Source: Bondarzewia mesenterica (lineage: Eukaryota; Basidiomycota; Agaricomycetes; Russulales; Bondarzewiaceae). Taken from it: DNA of 31,654 nucleotides. Location of the stretch: the NCBI GenBank assembly GCA_004802705.1, contig SGPL01000390.1, positions 1-31,654 of the forward strand, read 5' to 3'. Positions 1 to 11,890 of the stretch are shown here, piece by piece. The stretch's first letter is position 1. Every line of letters begins with the position of its first letter. Below the pieces are notes generated by a model. The model did no database searches. It was not told the DNA's origin and saw nothing but the letters and a program-made list of their open reading frames with translations. A program made the translations under genes and the position numbers.

Positions 1-280
1 ATATCTGATCCCAAAGATCTTGCGCGGGCACGACGAGCTCTGTATTCCAAGGCTCGGTCAGTGTCCCCATATAATCAAACCACATCGGCAAGAACTTCTC
101 ATGCCAGCGAGGCAAACAATTCTGAGGAAGGTCCGCATTCGTCCAGACCTTGGCCGCAGTGCGAGGCTTTGAGTCAGTTTGCGGTTGAACTTCAGATGGA
201 AGGCTTGACACATCGCTGCTTGTCTTCATAATCGATGCGGGAGCAGCAGCAGGCGCAGCGCGTACCACGATTTCAGTCAT
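1..280 (-). CDS. N-terminal part of an unrecognised protein, cut by the window edge
   Basis: An open frame starts at the ATG read on the minus strand at 280 and runs without a stop to base 1, giving about 93 residues. The first 45 or so residues are rich in Ala, Ser, Pro and Thr, so the N-terminus looks disordered. They are followed by an aromatic, folded-looking stretch that begins KVWTNADLPQNCLPRWHEKF and continues with MWFDYMGTLTEPWN. I have an impression of similar WTNADLP-type segments in basidiomycete proteins of unknown function, some near transposable elements, but cannot name a family. The start follows an AT-rich upstream stretch. The downstream part and any introns lie outside the window. 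Confidence 0.5.
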   Translation of the reverse strand, partial: MTEIVVRAAPAAAPASIMKTSSDVSSLPSEVQPQTDSKPRTAAKVWTNADLPQNCLPRWHEKFLPMWFDYMGTLTEPWNTELVVPAQDLWDQI

Positions 281-799
281 CACCTATTTTCAAAATATCG
301 CTGCTTGATTAAATTTATACTTGTTAGGAGAGGGCCGCTGCATTGCACGGCATAAACGATTCCCGCCTCTTTTCAACTTTATTTTAAATTCAACTTTATT
401 CAAATATTCCACCAGACTTAAATAAATTAATATTAAATCTGATCTCTTATCTAATAAGTGTAATCAAGTTTGGGCAGCCACTGTGTGATTTCTGAATAAA
501 TATCCATTTCAAGTGTGAAAGTCGAACATCGATGACCAGAGTTAGCACCTTTTGCCGAGAATGAATTGAACAGGTGATAATTGCAGGAGCATATGACAGT
601 TCTCGCCTGGCTCCAAGTCAAGTGATGGGTCGCAAATGGTTTAGGGTCACGTGCATTATACTAGTACATTGTGCAGATTGAAAAAAAAAAANGCAAAACG
701 GGCACAGCAGATGCCCCAAAGGTGTGCTGGATATAGGAGTAAGGTTGATGGAACGACTTGATAGAAAGACCACACGGAGCGCACCTTAGAAAAGAAAAG
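281..799. other. AT-rich intergenic region
   Basis: No coding frame is convincing here. The stretch is AT-rich, especially 360-500, and has an A run ending in an N at 692. It separates the start of the left-edge gene from the 3' end of the F-box gene. It probably holds the promoter of the first and the terminator of the second. Confidence 0.5.
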
Positions 800-2405
800 T
801 CACTGCCATCGCATCGGCGGTGGGGAAAACATCATCGGCTCCTGTCGTGTCATAGTCATCTTCCTGCACTCCTCCAGCAACTGCTTCAATTCCAGCGCAT
901 TCGCCGGCTTGAATTGTACCTCGCTCTCGTCACTGTCGCTTTCACTCTCTTCTTCATCCTCCGGCAACTCGCCCAGCAACGCTCCAGTACAATCCTCCAA
1001 CCTCACGTCCTCTCTCCGGCACTGCTCCTCCCACCACTCCCACCTCGCGAAACAACCGCCAACATTCTCCGGCCCGTTGTTCTTCTCCAATTCCCTCAGC
1101 AGCACACGGTTGAGGACGCGAATCACCTTGAGCGATGGGAAGAACTGACGCGTCAGTTGGCCGAACGTGAGGTCATTCGTGCGCTGGATCATGTACGTCG
1201 CGACGGGCGTCAGCAACGGATTCAACCCGCGAGTTATGGACGGCGTGAAAGCGTGCAGGAGCTGGTGCAGTCCAATGTGAGTGATGTGGGCGTGCGACGA
1301 CCGAAGCAGCGTCGGTTGAGGTGCGCCCGGATTCTGGCTGTTCACCTCAGCGTGGAAGGGAAGGCGCCAGTCGGGATTGAAACAGAACGTCGTGAGGACC
1401 GGGCAGAAATCCAGGATAGATGATAGGTCAATAGCAGGGATGGTGTTAAGATCGAGGAAGGTCAGTGAGGATCCGTGATATTTAAGAAATTCGAGGACGT
1501 CGGGGAGGTCGTGACGCTGGGCAATGAAATCGAGCGAGAAAGACTTGAGCGCAGGTAATGACCAGCCAATGAGCTGATCCACAAAATCTGATGAAAAGCC
1601 ACGAAGCAGGAGTTGTTCAAGTGAAGGAAGAACGAGTGATAGACTACTGGCGGACCCGAGCAGCAGTGTCTTATCCACTTGGTCATTCGAATCCGACGAA
1701 GGTTCGAAATTGATGAATGCAGACATTAACGAGGGCAGAGAATCGAGTGTCCAGATAAGCCTCGGCAATGCTGCTGGAGAAAGAGACCAATGAATTGACC
1801 GCAATGATTGGGCTGAAAACGTGCACAGCGCATCGGCGATCGGGAGGAAGGAAGGTGTGATGGGCCAGTCTATAGTGAAATTCTCGAGGTTGGGGCATTG
1901 ATGAATGATAGAGACAAGTATGTTTTCGATCTCGGGAAGGCTGATACGATGTGTCGCGTAAAAGCGAAGGAGGTGTATGCGTTTAACGTACCAACCGAGC
2001 GAGGCGTTGCGGTCGAGCGCGAAGCAGAGGGAGGGTAATTTCGACGGATCCAGGAGGAACAAGAACCGAAAAAGAAGATGATAACCGACATGGTACCATT
2101 GTCGACATGTGAACAGGATCGCCTAGAGGACGTGAGCACTCGCATGGGGATAATCAAGTCCGTAATACCTTGGTAGCACGATATTTACTGAGCTGCCCCT
2201 TGTAGGTTGTATTCAAGGGATTGACGAGCACCCATCCATCTCCGCTTCTACTCGGCTCCCAGTGACACTCAGACATGGCATTAGGAAGGGCATGGTCGAA
2301 TAATCTCTCATCCTCGACTGCCAACTCGAAGATTTGTATCAAAATCTCAGCAGGGACAGAGAAACAAGTCATGATTCTTCTACGGCGGACCTTCCAAATC
2401 TCCAA
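800..2405 (-). CDS. F-box/leucine-rich-repeat-like protein, two exons
   Basis: Exon 1 (2405-2169) carries an F-box-like start, VPAEILIQIFELA. A 46-nt intron (2168-2123, GTATTA...CTCTAG) joins in frame to exon 2 (2122-800). The joint reads ATK-AILFTCRQWYHVGY, the region after an F-box where the mRNA-level frame continues. The rest has spaced leucine-rich segments (for example LPSLEQLLLRGF and LTFLDLNTIPAIDL) and ends in an acidic Glu/Asp/Ser patch, EDEEESESDSDESE, before the C-terminus. Total length is 519 residues from 2405, or 508 from the second ATG at 2372, which starts MTCFSVPAEIL and may be the true start. F-box proteins recruit substrates to SCF ubiquitin ligases, and mushrooms carry large lineage-specific sets of such genes. 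The substrate is unknown. The family call is good for the fold class, but no specific orthologue is recognised. Confidence 0.75.
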
Positions 2406-2801
2406 GCATGGACTGATCGTACGTAGAGAATGTTGAAGACGGCGTAGAAACGGTGGCGCGTTATTGAATGGAAAGTGTTCGACAGGCGATTATCCGTCGG
2501 ATAGCGATTTCGGCAGCAGAACCTCCGCTTTGAAGAAGGTAAGTTTTCAGGGTCGCAGGAAAAGTATTAGCGTACTCACTGCGTACGTTGAAAAAATGTT
2601 GCTAGAGAAGGGAGATTGGGGAAGATTACGACTGTCATTATAAATGTTGCTGTTAAGTATGAATTGAGAGTAATATCGGCCGGAGGACCTACAAGGACAA
2701 ACAGATACTTTCCTGATTTGGTCGATAGGTGGCGTTGCACTTGAAGCCGCAAAATTTGGTCACTTCCAAGTCACTTCAACGATAACAGCGACGACGACAA
2801 A
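2406..2801. promoter_or_regulatory. Shared upstream region of the F-box and eIF3g genes
   Basis: This is a divergent intergenic stretch of about 400 nt between the F-box gene (-) and eIF3g (+), with no supportable ORF. It should contain both promoters. I see no clear TATA box placed for either gene. Confidence 0.4.
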
Positions 2802-4031
2802 ATGCCATCCGCGTACGCTAATGTTTTAACTTGTTGATTCACCGAGTTCTGAACCATGTACCACAGAGTGCAGAAAACTTCATGGGCCGACGATGTTGAT
2901 GAGCTGGGTAAGTCCCTGTTGCGCGCATGCCGTCATTTGCATACTGATGGCACCTTGCAGAGCAACCCAAGACCGAGGATTTTGTCGATGAAAACGGGGT
3001 CAGAACTACCATTGAATATACTGTGAATGAGGATGGCAAGAAAGTGAAGGTGTGCTTGCCTTTCAACTATTGTCCTCAAGTACGCAGACGCTAACGAGGA
3101 CCACAGATCACTCGGCGGATCAAACGCACTCTCCAAAAGTCTCTTGTTGAACATGCAGTTGCAGAGCGAAAGACGTGGGCTAAGTTCGGACACGAGAAGG
3201 GAAGTAAGCCTGGCCCCGATCGGGCTACCACGACGGTTGGAGAGAACGTTGCGTTGAAACTCAGTGCTGGAAACAAGGTGGGCATCAGGTTCTCGACTTC
3301 CTTGCTGGCTTCGTGCTCACGCACAGCATTATGCAGTCGTCAGAGCCAGAGCCATCAGCGGAGCAGACCATGAAGGATAAGTTGGCCAAATCTGGTGCCG
3401 GAAAGGTCGTCTGTCGGTTATGCAAGGGCGATCACTTCACGGCGAAATGCCCTTACAAAGATACTCTTGCTGGTCTGGATAGCACCGGTCTGCCTCCTTT
3501 GCTTCTTCTGCCGACTATCACTGATTTTTTTTCCGACTTGTACAGAAGCGCCGCCAACGGGGAACGACGACGACGGCGAGTCTCCTGCATTGGCAGGTGT
3601 AGCACCTGTGGCTCCCTCCACGGGTGGCCCCAGCAAATATGTTCCGCCGTCTATGCGCAATCGCGGACCGGGCGAATCGATGTCTCGGCCTGGCGGCTCG
3701 CGGGACGACCTTCCCACCCTACGTGTCACCAATATTTCTGAGGATACACAAGAGAACGACCTGCGCGATCTGTTCGGTATGTTCGGTCGGGTGGCGAGGG
3801 TGTATGTGGGTAGAGATCGGGAGACGGGTATCGGGAAAGGGTTTGCCTTTGTCAGCTTTGAGGACAAGACGACAGCGCAAAAGGCTATGGAGAAGACGCA
3901 TGGTCGGGGCTACGATAGCCTGATCTTGAATGTGCAGTGGTCTCGTGAGTTCACTCTTTCTTCTTCATCGGCGCCGCTATATACTGAACCTGGTCTTCTT
4001 CGCGCGGATAGAGCCGAGAGAGCAAAGATAG
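2802..4031 (+). CDS. TIF35: Eukaryotic translation initiation factor 3 subunit G (eIF3g), seven exons
   Basis: eIF3g is a small subunit of the eIF3 complex, which acts in mRNA scanning on the 40S ribosome in the cytosol. Exons: 2802-2812, 2867-2907, 2961-3049, 3107-3277, 3337-3487, 3546-3944 and 4012-4031, all with GT-AG introns and consistent phase, giving 293 residues, the usual family length. Visible parts: an N-terminal TSWADDVDEL-type segment; the eIF3g N-terminal domain, with ENGVRTTIEYTVNEDGKKVK and the TRRIKRTLQ stretch; a zinc knuckle, CRLCKGDHFTAKC; and a C-terminal RRM with RNP2 LRVTNIS and RNP1 GKGFAFVSF. The last intron (3945-4011) matters: reading through it gives an unrelated tail to 4150, while splicing gives the short ending WSQPREQR expected of this family. 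The first exon codes only three and two-thirds residues. Confidence 0.95.
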
Positions 4032-4519
4032 AAAGATGCTTGCGCTCGTACTTGCCGCTCGGTTTCTGTATTATCAGTTCCATGCAATCATCATGTTGTT
4101 TTGCTAGCTTTCATTCTGAATCACGTATGCAAGCATACCGACCGCTTTGAAACACACACGATACTTACTGACTCGTACTGACTCGTACTGACTGCGAAAC
4201 GACAGCAAGTAACGGCAAGCATCGGACATCCGAGTTCTGTGGATCCCATCTATGTTAGAGCGAGTGGGAGCGCATTACCTTCTTTTTATGCGCAGGTATG
4301 TCTCATGATTGAAGACTTCAAAGGCGGCTGACGAGACATTGAAGGACTTGTGGATATCCCCACTAAATGCAAGAGTAGTACTTGGGCCGGGACTCGAACG
4401 CGGAAGTCGAAGTCACATGGGAACCACGCGACCGCGCCCACTTATGGCCAATCCAACGCGTTACAACCTCGGTCCTCTACACTTAGCACCCCACAGCTCC
4501 TCGTCCGAGTCGCTGAAAG
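4032..4519. other. Intergenic region between eIF3g and the low-complexity protein gene
   Basis: This is the 3' flank of eIF3g and the probable promoter of the next gene. It contains a short 10-bp tandem repeat (TACTGACTCG, nearly three copies, 4166-4193). A stretch read on the minus strand near 4369-4445 has tRNA-like box sequences but no proper cloverleaf. Confidence 0.4.
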
Positions 4520-6951
4520 ATGCCTGTGTCCTCAGACGATGCTGTCTGGTCTTTCAATCTTCGAACTTGCGGGTATCACTCCCCCTCTTCATCTTCGGCA
4601 TCACCATCTTCGTCGCCGCAATGCCTCTCCGCGGATGCCCAACTTTTAAAGGATATTGACCTAACTTCCCGGAACGACGAGGCGGAGTACAAGCCGAATC
4701 CGTGGTCAATCGCAAAGATCAATGCTGCATTGCGGCCAAAATCGTCGGAGCAGTCTTCGACAGAAGGGGCTCAAACAGAGAACGCAAAAGAAAAGAACCT
4801 GCCAAAGCCGAAGGGCATGATCGCAGACCTTCTAAACAAACAAGCAGAGGGCTCGAGTGGAAAGAAACCGACTGGGTTCAGACCTGGGTTCCCTCTGCGG
4901 CTATCTCGTCGTCCGGACCCGAAGAGTCGTTTGGGGAAGCCTGTAGCAACAAAACGCTCTACTCATACCGTCTCGGATCCTGCTGGTCCTCTGCCGACAA
5001 TTACTACCCCTTCTTTGGATGTTCATGCTGATATTATCTCCAAGATAGATGCCTACGGCACCCTAGTTCCTCCAAACTTGAACCTGCTCAACCAAGCTGT
5101 TGCTCCTGCCTCTCTGGATCTCGGCAGCGCCGCTCTTGATGTCCCTTGCGGCCCATCTCATGCTCTAAACACACACCGGCTTGCTCAGAATACCGACTTG
5201 GACTTGGAAAATGCGCATATACTGACTGACTATGTCTACGACATACCCAAGCCTACTTCCCACATTAACTCTGGAAATGCTTTCTTCTCTTCTCCCCCGC
5301 GACCATCCCGTTTTGCTCAGGGCTCTGCTTCATGGCTCTCTTCTTCTGCTAACTTTGACGTCCTAACAAATTTCCCTGCATTGACTGATCGTGCCTCAGA
5401 TTCTAATCTTCATGACTCTCCTGTCGATCTCGCGCTTCTTCCTAACCATGGACGTGCCTCTCCACCGGTGCTGAAATCATTTTCCTCACCACCCGCTTCG
5501 CTCCATGTCTTCTCGCACGGCGTATCTCGAGCAAACCCTGCATATATCCACCACCATCCCTCTCAGAGCACATCCGAATTCCGTTCAAAGTCGCTAAAGC
5601 CCGTATCAGATCCCGATCTAGCGCAGTTCAGGGAACTTCAAGAAAGTGGGTTGGAGGCTGCTTCATCTATTTTTAGCTCTTCTGGGCTGATCAGACTTGA
5701 AGGGCCATCGTTCTCGTCTCCCGATGACCATTTTCTCCAGGATAACAAGCATTCCTACGGGAGCAGCGCATATGCGCAGCTCTCTAGGCGTGCGGCAGTG
5801 TCGCCTCTTAAACGAGATACCGTCTCCGAAGATGCCAACCGGAATGGCGAGATTACATACCTCGCTTCGCCACCTCGCCAATCAAGTGTCTCTCTTCCTG
5901 CTTCTTCACCAATCTCTTCCCCGTTTCGCTCTCATCCTCGTCCCCCTCATCGACCATCTTTCAACCCGCTCAAACGCCCTCATCGGTCACCGAGCCCATC
6001 GCCTCCCCGTCCAAGCTACCGCTTCTCTGCCGGCACCACAGGCGAAATCAGCAATACGGACGCATATACGCATACTTCCTTCCTCCCAACACCAGATGAA
6101 GCATGGTCGACACTCCCTCCCAAACGTCCTCCTAAAACTTTGTCGAGCAAGAGCAAGAGTAAGAATATGGGAGGGATCAAGACATCGGGAAAATTCAAGA
6201 TGCCGTTGAAATTTGCGGACGCGAGCGGCAACCGCAGTGGTAGTCAGCTGAGCAGGAAGGGCATTGGTGACGCGGAAAAACGGGGAGACGCATGTGCGAG
6301 TGGCAGGAGAAAGATAACGCTGTATCGTCCGCCCCCGCGCACCTTTACAGACATAGCACCGTTGCCTTCGCCACCGCCGTCGGACCCACCAGTTCAGCAA
6401 ACGGAGGCCGAGAGGGAGAAAGAACAGGTGCTCAGATTTGATGTTGAAGGTTTGAATGCCAGGTACCGCGATGTTCGGAAGATGGCGAGGGAGGTATGTT
6501 CGGCCCTTTTCCTGGTTTAATTTTTTCTCGCTTCGTTTCATGGAAATTTGGCGTCAACTGGGAAGTCATCAGTTGTTATACTCTGCAAGTTAACCTGAAA
6601 AGTGCATCGATTTTCTCCACGTCCTTGTCAGCTCGATTTCTGTATTTCGTGCTCTCTTCCCTCCTGCCACCGACCTTTCTTGATAAACTGACTCTCAGCA
6701 TTTGCTTGCTTGAACGATCTAACGTTTTCATCGCGGCTTGCTGATTCACTCTGTTCTGCACGGCAACCGCACGCCAGTAGCGCCGCCGCGCCGCTTCGCG
6801 CGTTTGGGACATGTTGGGTCTGCCAAGCTGCGGGGTCGTGTTTCGCGAACAACGTGAGGAGGGCAAGGCGGTGATGAATGTGCTGGAGGAAGGGAATAAT
6901 GAGCTCGAATTTGTTGTGTGGAATGGGATATGTATGCGGACGAATACATGA
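4520..6951 (+). CDS. Large low-complexity (disordered) protein of unknown function
   Basis: A 666-residue open frame runs from the ATG at 4520 to a stop at 6518-6520. It is dominated by Ser, Pro and basic residues, for example repeated SSPPRPS, HRSPSPSPPRPSYR and KSKSKN tracts, and has no recognisable catalytic domain or membrane segment. It therefore looks like a largely disordered, perhaps nuclear or regulatory, protein. Its C-terminal segment RFDVEGLNARYRDVRKMARE looks folded and is followed at 6494 by a strong donor (GTATGT). Splicing 6494-6780 (acceptor CAGTAG) joins in frame to a further exon ending at the stop at 6949-6951 with a charged helix-like segment (REQREEGKAVMNVLEEGNNE). That intron would be 287 nt, long for this window, so the 3' end is uncertain. 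The gene body is well supported by length and codon-scale openness. Function is not recognised. Confidence 0.65.
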
Positions 6952-7536
6952 TTTTGGACGACGCGCACGGCGACATCGCAGGAGTAAAGTTCTTCGTTGT
7001 ACCATGCAAAACTCATCTACATACAATAGTGTACCAAAGACTGTACATCGGACGTTCAACCGCTCCCTCTCGTGCTTTTAGCACCCAGGCCTGTAACCAC
7101 GAGCGTATCTCAACAAGCAATGTCTATGCATTTATCCGAAGGTCCATCAAAAGCGCAACGCGACAATTATGATACAATCTGTGCACACGAGCATGAAAAC
7201 CGTGGAGTTTCATTCGTTCGAGGGATTGGACGTACGTATCTACGAAGACCGCGGGTCACACGCTCCGCATCAGCATCTATAGCAGTACCTCTTCAACATC
7301 GACCTGGACATAAAGATCTCCGCTGTCTGCGATTTTGTGGTTCGCTTCACGCAGGTCCAGCATGAGACGGGATACAGTCACAACGGAAAGCCTGCGAATC
7401 GTTTAACGCACGAGTAAGCGTGAGACGTCAAGCCTACTTCCACGAAATGGGTATTTGGAAGAGAGATACACACATATTTGTAAGGATAGTGTTCGTTCCC
7501 TGGAGGATTGGCTAGGCATAGTTCTGGGTTAGAGGT
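6952..7536. other. Intergenic region, nothing clearly coding
   Basis: Small ORFs occur on both strands but none has recognisable content or neighbours. A two-exon reading near 7170-7415 is possible but unsupported. Confidence 0.35.
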
Positions 7537-8880
7537 CTATGTGGAGGCTAGGCCGGATAGCTCACTGGAGCATACTGCTAGCCATCAGGGCCTTGGACGT
7601 GAGCACGAAAATGTACAGGATTGAACGTACCAAGTACATCGCGATGTTCGATAGAGTGCTGAGGAACAGTGCTCTGAGAAATTGAGATATCAACCTCAAA
7701 TGCGGTCTAGAGACTTTGGTCGATGGAACCTACATAAAGTACAAGGCACCTGTAGATAGTAATGGATTTCCATAAGGTATAGCTCAGCACGCAGAACAGC
7801 TGATCAAAACTTGCCATCCCGTACCAGGACCCGATGAATGCCGATTGAGTTGCGGATTCCCATCGTGTGCGCTTTGAGCAGCGTGAGGATGAATACGAAG
7901 GAGTCGAAGGCGAGGATGATGCACCATGGTATTAAGCTGCCTGTTGTTAACGTGGATAAGATGCGGAACGAGGTTCAAGGCGTGATTGGATGCCTACGGT
8001 GACTCCTGTGTATGATCAGTTCACTATAAGTAATAATAAAAAGATTGAATACGATATGTACTGTGTGTAAGAAGGTGAATATCCGCATCCAGGGACATCA
8101 AATTTCATCTTCATTGGTGCTTCTTCATATCGGCCAGAAATCCCGATCCACTGATGTGTAGAGGCGGACTGGGTGAATCAGGTGTATGACTGATCAGAAA
8201 CGACGACTGTACAAGGAATGTGGCTGCAATGGTGCATATGAACAAGCTCAAAAGAGACTGGGTCACTCGATGATGGTTGTATATCGCTGACACGCGCATG
8301 GCGCAGAGCACTTATTCCGTCCCATATTGATTATGAATTAGACCTCTGAGGATATGTACCACGTACCGGACACCATGATCTGGATGAGTGCCGAGAATGT
8401 TTGGTGGTACACGTGGAGCTGAGAACATCTGGGTAGGGACAGTAGACAATCAGCCGGGGGTGGGGTCATCAAGACTGAAACTACTCACGCCTGGACACAT
8501 TCGTCCAAGTCACGGTATCTGAGCTCCGTGTCCTGAGGGATATACAGATGCACTCACCTGGGCGATGGCACGATCGTGGTAAGGACGTATGAACAATCCA
8601 ATCACCAGTGGAATCTGTCCCAGCAACGCGAAATACCGAATTGAAAAGAAGATCAATGACGGCCATGTAACTCGCCGATGCGGAGGCCAGAACAGCTCGA
8701 CTTCGTCTATCACAGTTATCATATAGTCGTAATAAATAACAACTAGAATATAAATTGATATATCCGGGCCAGCATAATGAAGAGAACTGCTAGTACCCAC
8801 CGCTATATGCCAAAGACAAGGCGTTCCCGACGTACCTAATGTTAGGAGCGTGAATTGTGATGGAAATATCCTGAACTATG
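7537..8880 (-). CDS. DUF6533-domain multi-pass membrane protein, exon map incomplete
   Basis: The N-terminal DUF6533 signature is clear after removing an intron: YYDYMITVIDEVELFW, then a hydrophobic helix (SLIFFSIRYFALLGQIPLV). Later exons on the same strand give CSQLHVYHQTFSALIQIMVS, a further helix (LLSLFICTIAATFLVQSSFL), and FDSFVFILTLLKAHTMG followed by a VLVRDG-ALYF junction, all in the order seen in this Agaricomycete family of about seven-helix proteins of unknown function. The VRDG/ALYF joint uses a GC-AG intron (7814-7750). The exact start is not resolved: no in-frame ATG is seen close upstream of about 8880. The last exon hits TAG at 7537-7539 just after SGLAST, where homologues usually continue with one more helix. 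One very short apparent intron (about 25 nt, near 8560) is also odd. The gene may be real with exons I have misplaced, or may be decaying. Confidence 0.55.
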
Positions 8881-10050
8881 GACGACGTACAATTGAGCGC
8901 TGGAGGTATGAATTTCGTCAAGCCAGAGGGGCATGGCAAGTCGCAGTTGCAGTGAGGAACAGATTGTGGGAAGATTCAATTCACTCTCCGAAGACCTTCC
9001 ACACTTAAATGCACAAGTCGTCTGATGCATCAAGGATGAGCTTCCAACCGCCAAGCCCAATAGTCTCTTGCGGGTAAGGCATTGACTCGAAAAGAAGTAT
9101 GCACCGCGAGTAACAGCCTGCCTGGGAAGGAGTCAAAGGTCAATTCGTGAAGTTGCCCATGTTACCAACAGATGGTTGTCTGTCAACCCGGATGAGTGTC
9201 CCGCGATGATCAATGAGAGCTGAGCAGAGCGTCATAACAGGTCATAACGCCGCCGGAGGCTAACAACAATCCATTTCTCAACGCACCTTAGGTACGGAAG
9301 AGTCGGAAGTCTCCAATCGACGCTCGGACGCCTTTTCAAGAAGACCTGCGGAGGACCTATCAAGCGTTGTGCTTCAAGCCAATGGCCATCAGCGCTGTTC
9401 GACTCGGAATTCCATCAACAAACCTTGAAGACTGGGAGACATGATGCATGATTCATGATAGGAAAGTTCTTTATTGAGCTCAGCCGTCAGTCAGGAGGAT
9501 CCTGAGGCACGAAGGTTGACGAGTGGCTACTCTGCCCCCGGGAGACTAGCTCAGCCCTGCTCAGCCGCTTGACAGCGAGGCCTCTGCTTCGGGATGATCC
9601 GCGACGTGACGGAATGCTGTAACACGAGAGTGGGATGCGGGAATGCAGCGATTGCCTCGCGGGCGGCTGTGAGTACTCGGATATAAACACTTTTCTATGA
9701 GAGATATGTTTGGGAGTCAGGCCCCCCAAGTGTTTTCAATAACTATCGGGACACTTCAAAACCCCAGGATTCATTGCCAGAGCTTGTCAGGCGTTGCGGG
9801 AATCACCTGGATTCGGAGGGTCCGTCCGATTTCCAAGACGATTCCTACAGGAGCCTACAGGACCTAGGGAAATCGTGCAAGATGCCATTATCGTCGAGAA
9901 TGGAAAGACCGCGCACTGCAATATAATAGCAGACAGAACTCATCAACAGGGCAACAACACAAATGACACTACAATAGGTCAATGATATCGTCTCACGCAC
10001 CCCTCGCACTATGACGCCTGAAAACCCCGCAAAAGCTCGGAGCTGCCCAT
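8881..10050. other. Gene-poor stretch
   Basis: About 1.2 kb has no supportable gene. Short ORFs on both strands lack recognisable domains. The only patterned element noticed is three near-copies of the heptamer CATGATG at 9440-9460. Confidence 0.4.
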
Positions 10051-11423
10051 CTAGGAAGTATGCGGAGAAATGAAGATGGATGTATCGCAGGGATTGAGGA
10101 AATCAGGTGAGGTAGCACACGTAAATGGACATGAACAAAGGTAAGATGAAACGGAAAAGGAAAAGGAGCAACAAAACAACAAAGACGAAAAAAAAAGTAC
10201 AGAGATGAAAGTCTCCAACTTACTGCTTAGACGGAGCGGTCGTCCGCGAGCGGGCAGAGGCTTGATCGGGAGTTCCTCCTCCTCTTCCTTCTGCTTTGAC
10301 TCGGCTGCCTCCTTCACGGCAGCTAGGGCAGTCCACGCTCCAATCTTCTGGAACTGTTCGATCAAGGCGCTCGGTGGCATCAAGGACTCAGGCTCATCGT
10401 CTCCATCCGTGTCCCAACGGTCAAGGCTGAGCAGACGTTTGGAAGCAGCCTGCGGTACCAGAAGGTCTGGACTAAGCGCTTGTGTACTTGGCTTGGTTTG
10501 ATCGGAGTCGTTGGTAGACGGGCGAGGAACAAACGGCGGGGTGTGCAGTTCTCCGATGGAGAGAAATCGGGATGATCCATAGGTAGCTGTGCGCGTGGGT
10601 TGACTGGGGCATTGTAATGCGGGTTCTGAAATGCTTGCTTCTTCCCCCGGCTAAGTAAACCGCGATTAGAGGGAAAAGGCAGAAAACGTGGTGGACAGAC
10701 TCACAAAATATAGGTCAAAGTGGGCTTCTCTTGGCGCGACGTCGGGGTGCGGGGCTCAATTGGAGAAAAAGGAACAGAAAAGCATTATCGGGCGAGTCCC
10801 GCACAGGTGCTTTCTTAGTTTCATGGCGCATCGGCGGTGCCGGTTTGCAGCGGTTGCACGAGGCAGGGCGACTCGTCACTCGGGGCCGCACGCGAGAGGC
10901 AATGCGCAAGTTCTCGGCAATATCATTGGGTGCGAACGAGACTGCGAGAGGCGTCGCATGGATGATGTACGAGGACGAAGTCTATCTGCGCCTAGGATCC
11001 GTCGTAGTGAAGGGGGGTTCGTGTCTCGTTCGCTGCGCCACACTCGGTTTGGGTTTTGCGGACGACGACGCCGCCGCCGCCGCCGCCTGGCCCATCCAGG
11101 ATACCTCTTGATGGTCCCTCTCATCACTCAAATCTCGCAGGAAGCTCGTCAATTCCCCTGCATTTGTTCTAGCTACTGTAGACTTCCCTTTAGACTTATC
11201 TCCATGGGGTTCGGGGTACGCTCGAGGGTGTGCGGGCGAGCTCGGGCAATGCGTGATCGTCCTCGTCATCGGAGCATGCAAAGACTGGTCCAGGGCGAGA
11301 TCTCGAGCGCCTTTTGACTGTCCGTGGAGGAGTTGGGAGCGACGCTGTCGATGGAGTCCGTTTGAGAGGGTTGGAAAGTGCAGGGGTTATAAGAGACGAG
11401 TCTAGAATGCCGTGGGACGACAT
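10051..11423 (-). CDS. Unrecognised conserved-looking protein, multi-exon
   Basis: The N-terminal exon starts at the ATG at 11423 and gives 68 residues rich in Ser, Pro and Arg with an acidic patch (CSDDEDDHALPEL). Downstream segments on the same strand look genuinely coding: GELTSFLRDLSDERDHQE, YIIHATPLAVSFAPNDIAEN, a CNRC pair followed by KPAPPMRHETKKAP, and a long last exon with SKRLLSLDRWDTDGDDEPES, then MPPSALIEQFQKIGAWTALA and a Lys/Glu-rich helix. The CNRC pair could be half of a metal site. Joining exon 1 to the GELTS segment through the obvious donor at 11219 and acceptor at 11158 puts the reading one base out, so that junction is unsolved. The 3' end is either the stop at 10051 or, if the GTAAGT donor near 10220 is used, a further exon. 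No function is assigned. Confidence 0.55.
11075..11092. repeat. GCC/GGC trinucleotide repeat
   Basis: An uninterrupted run of GCC triplets encodes poly-alanine on the minus strand if translated, but it lies in what is probably an intron of the unrecognised gene. Confidence 0.6.
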
Positions 11424-11890
11424 TCACAGCAATGGAGTTGTTCTCAAAACAAATTTAGATGTAGATGTAAATGTTAAAAGCAATCGTGGAAGTAGAATGG
11501 AAAGAACAGTGGGGGCAACAATTTAGCAATTTAGCAAGCAGGCCGACGACAAAGAGTGTTGGGTAAATCAATTGGCACATGATTTTTCCCACATGTGGGC
11601 GCTCATGGGTTCTTATATCCAGCACCGTGCTGGGTCGCTCCACTGGTACAGAACAATCGTGACCACACCAGCAGATGCATAGTACATAGTATTAATAGTA
11701 TTAGTGAGCGAACACTCTGTCAAACTCTGGATTAATTCACGGCTCATCAACACGCGGGAGAAATGATTGAGCAAGTAACATCCAGCCATACAATACAAAC
11801 AACTCGCACGGTCCCCAGAGTTACAAAGTTACAAACGCTTTGTGAGATCGAACACACTCATCTTGACATGAGTACAACGCTTTCGTTCTC
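11424..11890. other. Intergenic region
   Basis: This is an AT-leaning stretch between the 5' end of the unrecognised gene and the 3' end of the sugar transporter. No coding content is seen. Confidence 0.4.

Noticed and set aside
758..1423. 221-residue plus-strand ORF
   Set aside because: It is antisense to the well-supported F-box protein exon, rich in Arg, His and Gln as expected from a shadow frame, and has no motif.
4369..4445. tRNA-like sequence on the minus strand (TTCGAGTCC T-loop-like and GGTCGCGTGGTT A-box-like parts)
   Set aside because: The T-stem has a mismatch, the acceptor arms pair poorly, and no anticodon loop with a U at position 33 and a good stem can be placed. At most it is a degenerate tRNA-derived fragment.
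5987..6541. 184-residue minus-strand ORF
   Set aside because: It is a shadow of the low-complexity protein frame and has no recognisable domain.
6576..7059. Overlapping minus-strand ORFs, one with a REAARRRYWRAVAVQNRVNQ segment
   Set aside because: The same bases are better explained by the plus-strand terminal exon ending at 6951. The Arg/Ala-rich reading comes from the GC-rich triplets.
7170..7415. Two-exon small plus-strand reading (about 73 residues) with a 51-nt GT-AG intron
   Set aside because: Splice signals are acceptable, but there is no family similarity, signal peptide or supporting neighbour, so chance is as likely.
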